Position numbers and translations under genes: made by a program. DNA of 64,000 nt, from NCBI GenBank assembly GCA_022360015.1, contig JAKSDQ010000248.1:79363-143362 (forward strand), written 5' to 3'. This DNA comes from Cytophagales bacterium (GTDB taxonomy: Bacteria > Bacteroidota > Bacteroidia > Cytophagales > Cyclobacteriaceae). The notes under the pieces are model-generated. The model saw only the letters and a list, made by a program, of their open reading frames with translations, searched no databases and was not told the origin of the DNA. Shown here one piece after another: positions 25,380-36,037 of this stretch (its first letter is position 1; each line of letters opens with the position of its first letter).

Positions 25380-26210
25380 TTAAAAAAATATTAAAAAGGC
25401 AACAATGAAAGGCAGGGATAATAACAATCCGTCAAAACGATCCAGAAAACCTCCATGGCCTGGGATGCTGCTGCCGGAGTCTTTGATGTGGATGCTGCGT
25501 TTAAAAAGTGACTCGATTAAATCACCATATGTCCCGGCGATGACACTTATTCCCGCGATGATAAACCACTCTCGCCAAAGCAGATCTGTGAAATAATGAG
25601 AGAGGCCATAAGCAAAGGCACAAGCCAGAATGGCACCACCAATACTACCTTCCCAGGACTTCTTTGGCGAAATCCTTTCGAAAAGCTTGGTTTTACCAAA
25701 CCTGACACCGGCAAAGTAAGCCCCTGTATCACTGGCCCAATGCAGCAACAAGGTGCCGATGATAATCTGCCAACTGTATTCCCCCCTTGTGAAGGCCAAA
25801 ATGTTCATTAATGAAATTGGAATAGCTACATAGATGATCCCTAAAAAGGTAAAGGCAATATTGGTAAATGGCTTTTTATCGGTTTTTTTATAGAGTTTTA
25901 CAAAAAAGATACTGGAACTTACGGGGAATATAAAAAAATAAAAGTCTACACTGAGAATTTGCTTTTCAATGAGGAATATTAATGAATAAATAACCAACCC
26001 GCAAAAGGTTCCCCAAAATTTGAGGGGCAGCATACCGTCGAGCCCAACCAACTTATAAAATTCCAGTTGAGTAAAAAGACAAATCACAAAAAACACCGCA
26101 AAGAATGCCCATTCACTAAGTACTATACTGGTAACAATCAGGATGGCTCCCAAAAAGGCGGTGATGATTCGTTGTGTGAGGTTATTGTACTTACTCAAAT
26201 TGAATATCAT
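25380..26210 (-). CDS. cdsA: Phosphatidate cytidylyltransferase
   Basis: About 276 residues from the ATG at 26210 (a TTG at 26216 is two codons upstream). Multiple membrane spans precede the CDP-DG synthase signature: SLFKRSIHIKDSGSSIPGHG followed by GFLDRFDG. It makes CDP-diacylglycerol from phosphatidate and CTP, the precursor of the phosphatidylserine used by Psd further along the same strand. Its start lies within the end of the DUF2007-like gene (20 bp overlap), so the two are likely coupled. Confidence 0.93.
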   Translation of the reverse strand: MIFNLSKYNNLTQRIITAFLGAILIVTSIVLSEWAFFAVFFVICLFTQLEFYKLVGLDGMLPLKFWGTFCGLVIYSLIFLIEKQILSVDFYFFIFPVSSSIFFVKLYKKTDKKPFTNIAFTFLGIIYVAIPISLMNILAFTRGEYSWQIIIGTLLLHWASDTGAYFAGVRFGKTKLFERISPKKSWEGSIGGAILACAFAYGLSHYFTDLLWREWFIIAGISVIAGTYGDLIESLFKRSIHIKDSGSSIPGHGGFLDRFDGLLLSLPFIVAFLIFF

Positions 26211-26397
26211 TCTCAATCAATTTTATAGCCCACAGTACATCATCCGTTTTTACATGTACCTCATAATGTCCAAACTGATAGGCGGTATCTCTTTTGTCGA
26301 TCACCACAGCCATAATGTTGTGGTTGACCAACATATCTTTTACAATTTCCGCTCGATATATTTTTTCAGTACTATAAACCTTCTGCCAATCCTTCAT
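26191..26397 (-). CDS. DUF2007-like small protein
   Basis: 68 residues: WQKVYSTEKIYRAEIVKDML, then an NHNIMAVVIDKRDTAY segment and HYEVHVKTDDVLWAIKLI. This is the compact beta-alpha-beta pattern of the DUF2007 (putative signal-transducing) family. It overlaps the CPBP protease gene by 4 bp and cdsA by 20 bp, so the three are one operon. The function is not established for the family. Confidence 0.75.
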   Translation of the reverse strand: MKDWQKVYSTEKIYRAEIVKDMLVNHNIMAVVIDKRDTAYQFGHYEVHVKTDDVLWAIKLIENDIQFE

Positions 26398-27338
26398 CCA
26401 ACGGTCTTATTTTTGAGAAAAAAGTTGCGATAGAAATAGATTAGTCCCAAAAATAAGACAAAAAGTATTAGTAAGAAGGTGGCCGGCAAGGATTCTTCTG
26501 TTTCGACATCAAGGTCTGTGACATTTTGCTGGTACAGGTACATCATAATGATGGTAAACCCATTATTGATGAAATGCGCCAGCATCGCAGTGCTGAGGCT
26601 GCCAGACCAATAATAAAGGTATCCGAACAATACGCCTAGCAGCATGCGTGGCACCAGCCCGTAAAATTGCAGGTGAAAGGCACTGAACAAAAAACCAGCT
26701 ACCCAAACCGCTATATGGATATTGCCGGTAATGCTTTTAAGCAGGTTTTGCACAAAGCCCCTGAACAAAAGTTCCTCACCAATGGCAGGAATCACGGCAA
26801 TGACCAGAAAAGCCAGAAAAAACTGCTGGAAATTATTAAAGGCCGTAAGAAATTCCGTTTGCACCTTTGCCGCCTCCTCTAACGATTTTAAGGTGTTTTC
26901 CAGAGCCGCCATGGACTCGGGAAACTTAAAGTTTGCGTTCCATTCGATAAAAATGCTGTTTACAAACATGAATGATAACACAATGAATGTCAAAAGAAAA
27001 ATCGGCCATGACCTTAAAGACAGGTTATTGAAAAACATACGAAGCGGTTTTCTCACAACAAACCTCAGATAAATTATGGGAATTACAATGAACCCGAATG
27101 CCGATGCCAAACCCTGAATAATAAAAATTGGCGTCTTCGCTTCTTCATGCCCCACCGGGTCAGACAAAACATCGATAGCATGCATTATATCAAAATCAAA
27201 AAACGGCAGGGTCAGCAGAACGCCTATGATGGGACCAATCGCCTGGAAACCTGAAAATGCCAGAAGTAAAATCACAATTAACGAAATTACAGGGTTCCGG
27301 CCTTCAGATAGATAGATATTATGTTCGAATTTGTCCAT
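26394..27338 (-). CDS. CPBP-family intramembrane glutamic endopeptidase
   Basis: 314 residues with about eight membrane spans. Motif 1 EELLFRGF lies near residue 190 and motif 2 FSAFHLQFYG near 215, with the later LAHFINNGFT supplying the third conserved His/Asn. These are the catalytic residues of Rce1/CAAX-type proteases. It is the first gene of the operon with the DUF2007 gene and cdsA. Substrates are unknown. Confidence 0.88.
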   Translation of the reverse strand: MDKFEHNIYLSEGRNPVISLIVILLLAFSGFQAIGPIIGVLLTLPFFDFDIMHAIDVLSDPVGHEEAKTPIFIIQGLASAFGFIVIPIIYLRFVVRKPLRMFFNNLSLRSWPIFLLTFIVLSFMFVNSIFIEWNANFKFPESMAALENTLKSLEEAAKVQTEFLTAFNNFQQFFLAFLVIAVIPAIGEELLFRGFVQNLLKSITGNIHIAVWVAGFLFSAFHLQFYGLVPRMLLGVLFGYLYYWSGSLSTAMLAHFINNGFTIIMMYLYQQNVTDLDVETEESLPATFLLILFVLFLGLIYFYRNFFLKNKTVG

Positions 27339-27436
27339 ATTTGCCTTAAATTTAAGTCAAATTTTGAATTTTGGAACTAAATAGCAGAAAGCGGGCCTGT
27401 ATTAACGAAGATATTTGACAGGAAAGGATAACTTCA

Positions 27437-28435
27437 ATGGTAAAAATCGGTAATCATAATATTGGTGATTTCCCCCTTTTACTGGCTCCTATGGAGGACG
27501 TCAGCGATCCCCCTTTTCGTGCGGTTTGTAAGGAAAACGGGGCTGATATAATGTATACTGAATTCATTTCGGCTGAGGGTTTGATCAGGGACGCAGCTAA
27601 AAGTGTCCAGAAGCTGGATATTTATGATTACGAACGCCCTATAGGAATTCAGATATTCGGTGATAAAATCGAATCCATGCGGGAAGCAGCGGCCATCGCA
27701 GAAAAAGCCAGTCCTGAGCTAATAGATATTAATTACGGCTGTCCGGTTAAAAAAGTAGCCTGCAAGGGGGCAGGCGCAGGAATATTGCTCGACCTTCCCA
27801 AAATGCAGACGATGACCAAAGAGATCGTAGAAAGGGTCGATCTGCCGGTTACGGTTAAAACCAGGCTTGGGTGGGACGAAAATACGATTAAAATCGTCGA
27901 AGTAGCCAAAAGACTTCAGGATGCAGGCATACGGGCCCTCACTATTCATGGGCGTACCAGAAAGCAGATGTACAAAGGGGAGGCCGACTGGCATTTCATC
28001 GCAGAGGTGAAGAACCACCCCGACATCCACATTCCGATTTTCGGCAATGGTGATGTTGATTCGCCCGAAAAGGCCCTGGAGTATAAAAACAAATACGGCG
28101 TGGACGGGATCATGATTGGCCGGGGGGCTATTGGCAATCCATGGATTTTTAATCAGATTAAACATTATTTCAAAACAGGGGAAAAATTAGCCGAACCCGG
28201 TATTGAAGAGCGTGTACAGGTGACCAAAAAGCACCTGGATTTTTCTGTGCAATGGAAAGGGGAGCGCAAGGGAATATTTGAAATGCGAAGGCACTATACC
28301 AATTATTTCCGGGGCATACCCAATTTTAAGCCATACCGCACCAGGCTGGTGGAATGCGACAACTACTCATTGATCCTGGATACCTTGGATGAAATCGCCT
28401 TAAAATTTCAAAACGCTTATTCCTTTGCCGAATGA
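27437..28435 (+). CDS. dusB: tRNA-dihydrouridine synthase DusB
   Basis: 332 residues, TIM barrel with FMN. APMEDVSDPPFR is near the N-terminus, INYGCPVKKVACKGAG contains the catalytic Cys near residue 99-110, and TIHGRTRKQMYKGEADW and GNGDVDSPEKA follow. It reduces uridine to dihydrouridine in the tRNA D-loop. It is divergent from the CPBP operon (98 bp between starts). Confidence 0.93.
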   Translation: MVKIGNHNIGDFPLLLAPMEDVSDPPFRAVCKENGADIMYTEFISAEGLIRDAAKSVQKLDIYDYERPIGIQIFGDKIESMREAAAIAEKASPELIDINYGCPVKKVACKGAGAGILLDLPKMQTMTKEIVERVDLPVTVKTRLGWDENTIKIVEVAKRLQDAGIRALTIHGRTRKQMYKGEADWHFIAEVKNHPDIHIPIFGNGDVDSPEKALEYKNKYGVDGIMIGRGAIGNPWIFNQIKHYFKTGEKLAEPGIEERVQVTKKHLDFSVQWKGERKGIFEMRRHYTNYFRGIPNFKPYRTRLVECDNYSLILDTLDEIALKFQNAYSFAE

Positions 28436-28541
28436 CCGGCATTCGAAAGCAGCCCGCAGTCATCCCTTGTTAGCATGGTTTTTATCGATAATTCTCTCCC
28501 TTGTATAGGGAAGCTCCTCCATTTTGATTAAAAAGGGGTTA

Positions 28542-28679
28542 ATGAGTTTTAATGCTACCGAGGTGGGCACCTTGCGCATATTTTCAGCAGGTATTTTTAT
28601 CATTGTGGCCGGCGTTTATGCAGCCAATTACTCATCTAAACCACCCAAAAAACAGGACATTCTTCCGCTTATCAAAAAA
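28542..28679 (+). CDS. Small single-span membrane protein (46 residues)
   Basis: From the ATG at 28542: MSFNATEVGTLRIFSAGIF, a hydrophobic span at about 13-28 (IFSAGIFIIVAGVYAA), then a lysine-rich tail (KPPKKQDILPLIKK). TAA at 28680-28682. The composition is coding-like and typical of small Bacteroidota membrane proteins; no family was recognised. It lies between dusB and the CocE-type hydrolase. Confidence 0.45.
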
Positions 28680-28734
28680 TAACAAATAAATAGTCCTCCT
28701 TTATTATTTTTAAAGAAACAATCAATCCCATGTT

Positions 28735-30654
28735 ATGAAGATTCTAATTTTAACTGTATTAACCTGCTTTGTTTACTGTCTGCCCGGATTTTCCCAAAAT
28801 CAGGCAGAAGCCAATCATGTAAAAGAAAACTATGATAAGGCCATATTTGAGATTCCCATGCGTGATGGAATCAAACTTTATACGACTGTCTATTCGCCGA
28901 AAGATAAAAGTGCAAAGTATCCAATCCTGATGAAACGGACTTGTTATAGTGTAGCACCTTACGGAGAGGATGCCTACCCGAAATCCCTTGGCCCTTCACC
29001 CTATTTAATGAAAGAAAAGTATATTTTCGTCTACCAGGATGTCAGGGGAAGGTGGATGTCCGAGGGAACCTTCGACAATATGCGACCTCATGTTCCCGGT
29101 AACAATCCCAAAAAGAAAAAAGCTATTGACGAAAGTTCCGACACTTACGACACCATCGAGTGGTTGCTGGCTAATCTGGATAATCACAACGGCAAGGTCG
29201 GGCAATGGGGCATATCTTACCCTGGGTTTTATACCGCCGCGGCGATTCCGGAAGCCCATCCTGCGCTCAAAGCATCCTCTCCCCAGGCACCCATCGCTGA
29301 TTTCTTTTTCGACGATTTTCACCACATGGGTGCTTTCCTGCAAAGCTATCTGCTTGCCTTCCCTGTCTTTGGGGTTCAGACCGGCGAACCTACCGACGAA
29401 AGCTGGTATAACGACGCCTGGAAAGATCTGCAGGCAGCGGGTAACAACAACGATGCCTATGACTTTCATCTCGGACTCGGTGCACTGAAAAATGTATCGG
29501 AAAAGTATTATGCCAATAACTTTTTCTGGAAACAGGTGACGGAACATCCCAACTATGATGATTTCTGGCAAAAAAGAAGCATACTGCCGCACCTTACGGA
29601 TGTGGCCGAAGACCATGCCGTCATGACTGTAGGCGGCTGGTTCGATGCGGAAGATCTTTACGGACCACTCAATATTTATAAAACCCTGGAAAAGAAAAAT
29701 ACCTCTATCCGGAACACCCTCGTTATGGGCCCCTGGAGCCACGGTGACTGGGCACAGGAAAAAGGTTTTCAGGCTGTTAACCACATCTACTTCGGTGACA
29801 GTATTTCCACTTACTATCAAAAGCATATCGAAAAGCCCTTCTTTGAATATTATCTGAAAGGAAAAGGAGAACTGAATCTTCCGGAAGCCTACATGTTTGA
29901 CACAGGGATAAAAGCATGGAAACGTTTTGAAAAATGGCCCCCTGATAACCCCGAACCAATGGTACTTCGCTTTGCTAAAAACGGTAAACTAACCATCGAC
30001 GAGGAGGTAGATCCTAACGCAAGTTTTGAATATATCAGCGACCCGCATAACCCGGTGCCTTACCGGTCAGAAATCAGTCCGGTACGGTTTACGCCCAGAC
30101 CCTTTATGACCGACGATCAAAGGCACGCTGCCACCCGTCCCGACGTCATTACCTTTGAAACAGCCCCTTTAGAAACGCCCATCACATTTTCAGGTGAAAT
30201 TGCCGCCCACCTGAAAGTCGCTTTGTCGGTAACAGACGCCGATTTTGTGGTAAAGCTGATCGATGTATACCCTCCGGATGCGGAAAGTACCAAGGCCACA
30301 CCGGACCACGTGCATATGGGAGGATATCAGCAATTGGTGCGCCATGAGGTGTTCAGGGGAAGATTCAGGAACAGTTTTGCTGAACCGGAGCCTTTTAAAC
30401 CCGGAAAGATCGAGGAAGTAAATTTCCCGTTGCAGGACGTCTTGCACACCTTCAAAAAGGGTCATAAAGTCATGATCCAGATACATAGCACATGGTTTCC
30501 GTATATTGACAGAAATCCACAGAAATATGTCGATAACATCTACGAAGCCAGCGAAGAAGATTTCGTGAAGGGCACAATCACTGTCTATGGAGACAGCGAA
30601 GTGATTGTTGGGGAATCAGGCGGACTGAAAGGGAAGCTGGATTTTAATAAATAA
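28735..30654 (+). CDS. CocE/NonD-family hydrolase (S15 X-Pro dipeptidyl peptidase type), secreted
   Basis: 639 residues with a signal peptide (MKILILTVLTCFVYCL, cleavage near GFSQ). The alpha/beta-hydrolase domain has GQWGISYPGF with the nucleophile Ser near residue 163, and a WSHGDWA segment carrying the probable catalytic His. The C-terminal jelly-roll domain (XPDXC type) starts near residue 435 (SEISPVRFTPRPF). Members cleave acyl esters, beta-lactam amides or X-Pro dipeptides. A periplasmic peptidase or esterase is likely; the substrate is unknown. Confidence 0.88.
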   Translation: MKILILTVLTCFVYCLPGFSQNQAEANHVKENYDKAIFEIPMRDGIKLYTTVYSPKDKSAKYPILMKRTCYSVAPYGEDAYPKSLGPSPYLMKEKYIFVYQDVRGRWMSEGTFDNMRPHVPGNNPKKKKAIDESSDTYDTIEWLLANLDNHNGKVGQWGISYPGFYTAAAIPEAHPALKASSPQAPIADFFFDDFHHMGAFLQSYLLAFPVFGVQTGEPTDESWYNDAWKDLQAAGNNNDAYDFHLGLGALKNVSEKYYANNFFWKQVTEHPNYDDFWQKRSILPHLTDVAEDHAVMTVGGWFDAEDLYGPLNIYKTLEKKNTSIRNTLVMGPWSHGDWAQEKGFQAVNHIYFGDSISTYYQKHIEKPFFEYYLKGKGELNLPEAYMFDTGIKAWKRFEKWPPDNPEPMVLRFAKNGKLTIDEEVDPNASFEYISDPHNPVPYRSEISPVRFTPRPFMTDDQRHAATRPDVITFETAPLETPITFSGEIAAHLKVALSVTDADFVVKLIDVYPPDAESTKATPDHVHMGGYQQLVRHEVFRGRFRNSFAEPEPFKPGKIEEVNFPLQDVLHTFKKGHKVMIQIHSTWFPYIDRNPQKYVDNIYEASEEDFVKGTITVYGDSEVIVGESGGLKGKLDFNK

Positions 30655-31120
30655 AGTTGTTTTGATTTTCTGCCTGTCATCAGGTGGCAGGCAACCTATA
30701 CCTGATGGCGTATTTTCGGGATTAAAGGCAATCGTGGCATACGAACGGAATTTTCCAATGGATAAGCCCGTGAAAAAGACTGGATATTACCTGGAAAAGT
30801 CTGCTAAAAGTCAGACGCGTGCCCAATAAGCCAGGGTAATCTGTGATAAGCAAAAAAATACAATCGGCAATTAATCCGGTTGCTACTGGCAAATCCGGAA
30901 AAAAATCGTAATTTAGCGGTCGAATGTGGAAATAGGTGATAATTTTTCTCGCAATTTGACGTTCACCACCTAAAAATAACTGATAAATTCTAACTAACAG
31001 ACCTACCCGGAAGAGATGCGGCATTAAGATTACCGATGATCATTTCATCTATTTTTTTAAGGCTTCAAATCTAACTAAAGACTGTAGTAATTAGCCTAAT
31101 CACTTAAAAAAAGATGTGTT
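30655..31120. other. Intergenic region without clear gene
   Basis: Contains a small GC-containing hairpin right after the hydrolase (CTGCC and GGCAG near 30670-30692) and AT-rich sequence before the desaturase. A minus-strand frame at 30722-31024 shows no family signal. Confidence 0.4.
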
Positions 31121-32266
31121 ATGCATAAGGTAAGCAGCAAAGGTACGAATGAATCGAAGAATACTAGACATCCATCTCAAAAAATCAGATTTGGCAAACC
31201 CCAGGAAGATCAGTATTATTCGGAATTAACCAGAAGGGTTAACCGCTATTTCAAAGACAACAATATAAGTAAAGGGGCTAATCGCGAAATGATCTTAAAA
31301 ACTATCCTGATATTAGGGGTTTTTGTCGCCAGCTATGTGCTGATCATTTCCAACTTATTTTCCCCTTGGGTTTTAATTCCCCTGGCAATGATCAATGGTT
31401 TTTTCACCGCCTTAATCGGATTAAACATCGCCCATGATGCCATTCATGGCGCCTATTCGAGCAATGATAAAGTGAATAGGGGATTGGCCGCGGTTTTTAA
31501 CATCATCGGAGCCAACGACTACACCTGGAGAATAAGTCATAACCTGATACATCATACCTTCACCAACATTCCCGATCATGATTCCGACATTGATCAAATT
31601 CCGGTTATCCGGCTGAATCCCAAGCAGAAATTATGGAAAATTCATCGCTTTCAATACATTTATACGTTTTTCTTTTATTCGCTTACATCGTTATCATGGG
31701 TGTTTATTAAGGATTACGCATTATTTTTCGGATCAAAAATTACCCGCCATAAGCAAAATCCTTCTCCGGCAAAGGAGATATTCAGGCTTTTTGGATATAA
31801 GCTGATCTATTACACATTATTTCTGATCATCCCGGTCATTATCATTCCACTACCCTGGTATTATATATTGTTAGGGTTTTTGCTCCTGCATATCGTCGAA
31901 GGCCTAACGCTTGCCCTCATTTTTCAGCTCGCCCATATTGTGGAGGGTACTGATTTCCCGGTGCCGGACCAGGATGGCACCATGGAATATTCCTGGGCAG
32001 TGCATCAAATGTACACTACCGCCGATTTTGCCAGGAAAAATCCTTTGGCAAACTTTTTGTTCGGCGGCCTGAATTTTCAGATAGAACACCACCTTTTCCC
32101 AAAAATCTGCCACACGCATTACAAAAACCTGGCCCCTATCGTAAAAGCCACCGCCAAAGAATACAACCTGCCTTACATCGAACACGATACCTTTTTTGGG
32201 GCTATCAGATCGCACATTAAAGTGCTGAAGCGTCTGGGAACGGTTCAAATGCCAGCGATGAATTAG
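31121..32266 (+). CDS. Acyl-lipid/acyl-CoA fatty acid desaturase
   Basis: 381-residue membrane enzyme with all three di-iron His boxes: HDAIHG near residue 105, HNLIHHTF near 141, and QIEHHLFP near 322. The QxxHH third box is typical of the front-end (delta-5/delta-6-like) group. Hydrophobic spans at about 55-100 and 180-270 surround them. It introduces a double bond in membrane lipid acyl chains using O2 and an electron donor. It stands alone, and the regiospecificity is not readable from sequence. Confidence 0.88.
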   Translation: MHKVSSKGTNESKNTRHPSQKIRFGKPQEDQYYSELTRRVNRYFKDNNISKGANREMILKTILILGVFVASYVLIISNLFSPWVLIPLAMINGFFTALIGLNIAHDAIHGAYSSNDKVNRGLAAVFNIIGANDYTWRISHNLIHHTFTNIPDHDSDIDQIPVIRLNPKQKLWKIHRFQYIYTFFFYSLTSLSWVFIKDYALFFGSKITRHKQNPSPAKEIFRLFGYKLIYYTLFLIIPVIIIPLPWYYILLGFLLLHIVEGLTLALIFQLAHIVEGTDFPVPDQDGTMEYSWAVHQMYTTADFARKNPLANFLFGGLNFQIEHHLFPKICHTHYKNLAPIVKATAKEYNLPYIEHDTFFGAIRSHIKVLKRLGTVQMPAMN

Positions 32267-32439
32267 TGATATAATAACAACCAGGCCCCATATGTGATGA
32301 CAAGCACTCACTTCTTGCCCGGATGAAACCGAGGAGATAGAAGATTTGCATAGATATGCGCGAAAGAAATGGGAGAAAAGGGCAAAAAATCAATCTAATA
32401 TAACTAACCTTAGCTTCGCATCACCTAATTTTGTTGCCT

Positions 32440-34230
32440 ATGAACTCACCCAATGCAATATTCAAGAAAAATGTTAAGCGGCAGGCAGAAATCGTAACGG
32501 GACTAAAGAAAAAATATGTCTTCTGGTCCGGAATCAGAGTGACAGTTTTTCTACTATTTATAATATGCGTGATATATTTTGCTAATGCCCGTAACACAGA
32601 AGTAGTGGTGGGTTTGGGACTGATTTTTCCGGTCCTCTTTGGCCTTCTGATTAAGTACCATAACAAAATCGCTTTTAACAGGGACCATGCCGAGAATTTG
32701 AAAGCCATAAACCAACAGGAGACACTTCGTTTGCAGGGAAATCTTAAATCATTTGATGCAGGATCAGAATATATCGACCCTTTACATCCTTACAGCATCG
32801 ACCTGGATATTTTCGGAAGCCATTCCCTGTTTCAACTATTAAACCGAACAACGACCTTCGGCGCAAAAACGCAATTATCGGAATGGTTGCTGAATCCTGC
32901 AGAAAAGCAAATTATTGAAGCCCGACAAGTAGCCGTAAAAGAATTGACGCCCAAAATCGACTGGCGTCAGGATTTTCAGGCCCATGGCATGCACTTTATA
33001 CAGGAAGAAAACAAAACGAGTGCGTTACTGAAATGGTTGAACCAGGAAGATGTGGTCAAAAACAAAAGCTTATACCGGCTGTTGATGTGCATCATGCCGG
33101 CTGTGTCAGTGGGTTGTATCGTTTTATGGATCCTGGGCTTTTCTTTTTATTTTTTGTTGGGGGCCGTTGTGGCTAACAGCATCATCCTTAAAAATGTCCT
33201 CCTGGCGGCAAAAGATACCACCACTTATACCAGGAAAAGCTCTGTGGCACTAAAGGCTTACAGTTATTTGATAAAAAAAGTAGAGAACGAGACTTTTAGC
33301 GCACCACTTTTGCTGGAATTAAAAAATCAGTTCGATCATGATCATTTTAAGGCCTCTGCAGAAATCAAAAAACTGCAACAGATCCTGTTCAGCCTGGAAA
33401 GCAGGGCCAATTTGTTTTACCAGATATTGAATGCCTTGTTGCTGCTGGATGTATTCTGGCTGCTGAAAGCATCGGCCTGGAAACAAAAAAATAAAAAGTA
33501 TGCAAAAAAATGGTTCGATACCATCCATCAGTTCGAAGTGCTGAACAGCCTGGCAGGGTTTAGTTATGCCAATCCCGGATACACGATGCCTGTCATCATC
33601 GATGAAACCTATCGATTAAATGGCATGGCTATGGGCCACCCACTGATCAGGAGCAAAGACCGGGTGGTAAATGATTTCAGCATGACAGGAAAAGGAAAAG
33701 TCATCATCATTACCGGTTCCAATATGTCGGGCAAAAGTACGTTTTTGCGCACAGCAGGTATCAATGTAGTGTTGGCACTCATGGGGGCACCTGTCTGCGC
33801 GGGTTCCTTTACCACCTCTGTGTTACAGGTTTTTACCAGCATGCGCACGCAGGACAACCTGGAAGAAAGTGTTTCCTCTTTTTACGCCGAGCTAAAGCGG
33901 CTGAAACAACTGTTGGAGATGATTGGCACCACGCATCCTATCCTGTTTATGCTCGATGAAATTTTGAAGGGTACCAACTCTCATGACCGGCACAACGGGG
34001 CAGCTTCACTCATCAGGCAGTTAGCCGAAACAGATAGCTTTGGATTTGTTTCAACCCATGACCTGGCGTTGGGTGCTTTATCTGATGATGCCAACCGGAT
34101 TGAAAATTATAGCTTCAACAGCCAGATTATCGACGACGAAATTATCTTCGACTATAAACTTCACCCCGGTTTATGCAAAAGTTTTAATGCCAGCAAGCTG
34201 ATGGAAAAAATGGGTATTAAGATTGAATAA
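32440..34230 (+). CDS. Membrane-anchored MutS-like ATPase
   Basis: About 597 residues from the ATG at 32440 (a TTG is 9 bp upstream). Two hydrophobic blocks (about 22-70 and 208-250) suggest membrane anchoring. The C-terminal half is a MutS ATPase domain: Walker A TGSNMSGKST near residue 425, LFMLDEIL as Walker B near 505, then KGTNSHDR and a VSTHDLALG segment. The mismatch-recognition domain of MutS is absent. These MutS-related proteins are common in Bacteroidota, but their role is not established; DNA-repair function should not be assumed. Confidence 0.82.
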   Translation: MNSPNAIFKKNVKRQAEIVTGLKKKYVFWSGIRVTVFLLFIICVIYFANARNTEVVVGLGLIFPVLFGLLIKYHNKIAFNRDHAENLKAINQQETLRLQGNLKSFDAGSEYIDPLHPYSIDLDIFGSHSLFQLLNRTTTFGAKTQLSEWLLNPAEKQIIEARQVAVKELTPKIDWRQDFQAHGMHFIQEENKTSALLKWLNQEDVVKNKSLYRLLMCIMPAVSVGCIVLWILGFSFYFLLGAVVANSIILKNVLLAAKDTTTYTRKSSVALKAYSYLIKKVENETFSAPLLLELKNQFDHDHFKASAEIKKLQQILFSLESRANLFYQILNALLLLDVFWLLKASAWKQKNKKYAKKWFDTIHQFEVLNSLAGFSYANPGYTMPVIIDETYRLNGMAMGHPLIRSKDRVVNDFSMTGKGKVIIITGSNMSGKSTFLRTAGINVVLALMGAPVCAGSFTTSVLQVFTSMRTQDNLEESVSSFYAELKRLKQLLEMIGTTHPILFMLDEILKGTNSHDRHNGAASLIRQLAETDSFGFVSTHDLALGALSDDANRIENYSFNSQIIDDEIIFDYKLHPGLCKSFNASKLMEKMGIKIE

Positions 34231-34239
34231 TGAAGAAAT

Positions 34240-35379
34240 ATGGATCAATTTTACAAAAATTTCACCTTAGGAGTGCTTGGAGGTGGTCAACTGGGCAGAA
34301 TGCTGGTGCAATCTGCTATCGATTTTAATATCGACGTCAACATTATGGATCCGGATGAAAATGCCCCATGCAAAAACTTTGTCGGCAATTTTCAGGTGGG
34401 GAAATTGACTGACTTTGAAAGTGTTTACCGGTTTGGCCAACCCTGCGACCTCGTGACGATCGAAATCGAAAACGTGAACACAGATGCGCTCAAGCAACTA
34501 CAGAAAGAAGGAAAAAAAACCTTTCCTCAGCCGGAAGTCATCGAGTTAATTCAGGACAAAACCAAGCAAAAGCAGTTTTATCTGGAAAGGGATATCCCCA
34601 GCGCAGAATTTATTCTTACGGAAAACCGGGAAGCTGTGGCTGAAAACCGGGATTTTCTTCCGGCCGTGAATAAATTAGGGAGAGAAGGATACGACGGCAG
34701 GGGCGTACAGATATTAAGGAGTGAAAATGACTTACCCAAAGCCTTCGATGCTCCGGGCTTGCTGGAGAAGCTGATAGATTTTGAAAAGGAAATTTCGGTC
34801 ATTGTAGCCCGTAATGCCGATGGTGAGATAAAAGCTTTTCCCCCGGTAGAGTTGGTGTTTCACCCAATTCATAACCTGGTGGAATACCTCACTGCACCGG
34901 CAGATATCTCCACTGAAATTGCCCGTGAGGCAGAAGCCACAGCCATCGAGGTGATCCGGGAACTAGACATGATCGGATTGCTGGCGGTTGAAATGTTTGT
35001 AACCAGGGAAAGCAAAATACTGGTAAACGAGGTTGCGCCCCGTACACACAACAGCGGTCATCATACCATTGAAGCAAACATTACTTCGCAATTTGAACAG
35101 CATTTGAGGGCTATACTAAACATGCCTTTGGGTGATACTTCCATAAAAATGCCAGCCGCCATGATCAACCTGCTGGGGGAAGAAGGCCATGCAGGGCCCG
35201 CACAATATGAAGGTCTGGAAAAGGTATTAAGCCTGAAAGGGGTACATTTGCATTTGTATGGGAAAAAGTTAACCAAACCCTTCCGAAAAATGGGGCATGT
35301 TACCATCGTGGACCATGATGAGGAAAACCTGAAAGAAAAGGTTAAATTTGTCAAAGAAAACCTAAAAGTAATTGCATGA
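34240..35379 (+). CDS. purK: N5-carboxyaminoimidazole ribonucleotide synthase
   Basis: 379 residues, ATP-grasp fold. The N-terminus [16 protein letters not shown] is diagnostic, followed by [10 protein letters not shown] and [17 protein letters not shown], the conserved substrate region. It carboxylates AIR to N5-CAIR using ATP and bicarbonate in purine synthesis. It overlaps purE by 4 bp and starts 9 bp after the MutS-like gene, so all three may be on one transcript. Confidence 0.95.
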   Translation: MDQFYKNFTLGVLGGGQLGRMLVQSAIDFNIDVNIMDPDENAPCKNFVGNFQVGKLTDFESVYRFGQPCDLVTIEIENVNTDALKQLQKEGKKTFPQPEVIELIQDKTKQKQFYLERDIPSAEFILTENREAVAENRDFLPAVNKLGREGYDGRGVQILRSENDLPKAFDAPGLLEKLIDFEKEISVIVARNADGEIKAFPPVELVFHPIHNLVEYLTAPADISTEIAREAEATAIEVIRELDMIGLLAVEMFVTRESKILVNEVAPRTHNSGHHTIEANITSQFEQHLRAILNMPLGDTSIKMPAAMINLLGEEGHAGPAQYEGLEKVLSLKGVHLHLYGKKLTKPFRKMGHVTIVDHDEENLKEKVKFVKENLKVIA

Positions 35380-35909
35380 CCGGATCAAAAATAAAACCAC
35401 AGGCGGGCATCATCATGGGGAGCCAGTCTGACCTGCCTGTCATGGCAGAGGCCGCAGATATGCTGGATGAACTGGGTGTGGCGTTTGAAGTAACGATCGT
35501 GTCAGCCCACCGTACACCCCACCGCATGGTTGATTATGCTGAAAGCGCCAGAAAAAAAGGATTAAAAGTCATCATTGCCGGTGCCGGCGGTGCGGCACAC
35601 CTGCCGGGCATGGTAGCCTCGCTTTGCACGCTGCCCGTCATCGGCGTGCCAGTAAAAAGCAGCAACTCTATGGACGGATGGGATTCTGTGTTATCGATCT
35701 TACAAATGCCAGGCGGCATACCAGTGGCTACCGTAGCCCTCAACGGCGCAAAAAATGCCGGGATCCTCGCCGCCCGGATCATTGGCGCCTTCGATAAACA
35801 AATCGCAAAAAACCTGCAGCAATACAAGGATGAGCTAAAAGCCAAAGTTGAAGAAACTGCTGACAAAATTGAAAAAAACGGTTACAAAGGAGGCAATATC
35901 GGATTTTAA
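35376..35909 (+). CDS. purE: N5-carboxyaminoimidazole ribonucleotide mutase
   Basis: 177 residues with [21 protein letters not shown] (catalytic His) and [11 protein letters not shown], and no TIRdom-type class II changes. It converts N5-CAIR to CAIR, the next step after PurK, and its ATG overlaps the purK stop (ATGA), which couples the two. Confidence 0.95.
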   Translation: MTGSKIKPQAGIIMGSQSDLPVMAEAADMLDELGVAFEVTIVSAHRTPHRMVDYAESARKKGLKVIIAGAGGAAHLPGMVASLCTLPVIGVPVKSSNSMDGWDSVLSILQMPGGIPVATVALNGAKNAGILAARIIGAFDKQIAKNLQQYKDELKAKVEETADKIEKNGYKGGNIGF

Positions 35910-36037
35910 TCAATGAATGATGTTCATTATTAAGTTAATTTTAAAATCCCGTTAAATATTTTGATTCCAGCCGGAAAAGCCATAATATTGCCTCAGCTTG
36001 GCAAGCAACCTGACGCCAGGCGTCCACTGACAGAATT

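Noticed and set aside
29005..29826. 273-codon minus-strand frame
   Set aside because: Antisense shadow of the CocE-type hydrolase, which has clear motifs on the plus strand.
30722..31024. Minus-strand frame of 100 codons
   Set aside because: No recognisable motif, and no promoter or partner gene.
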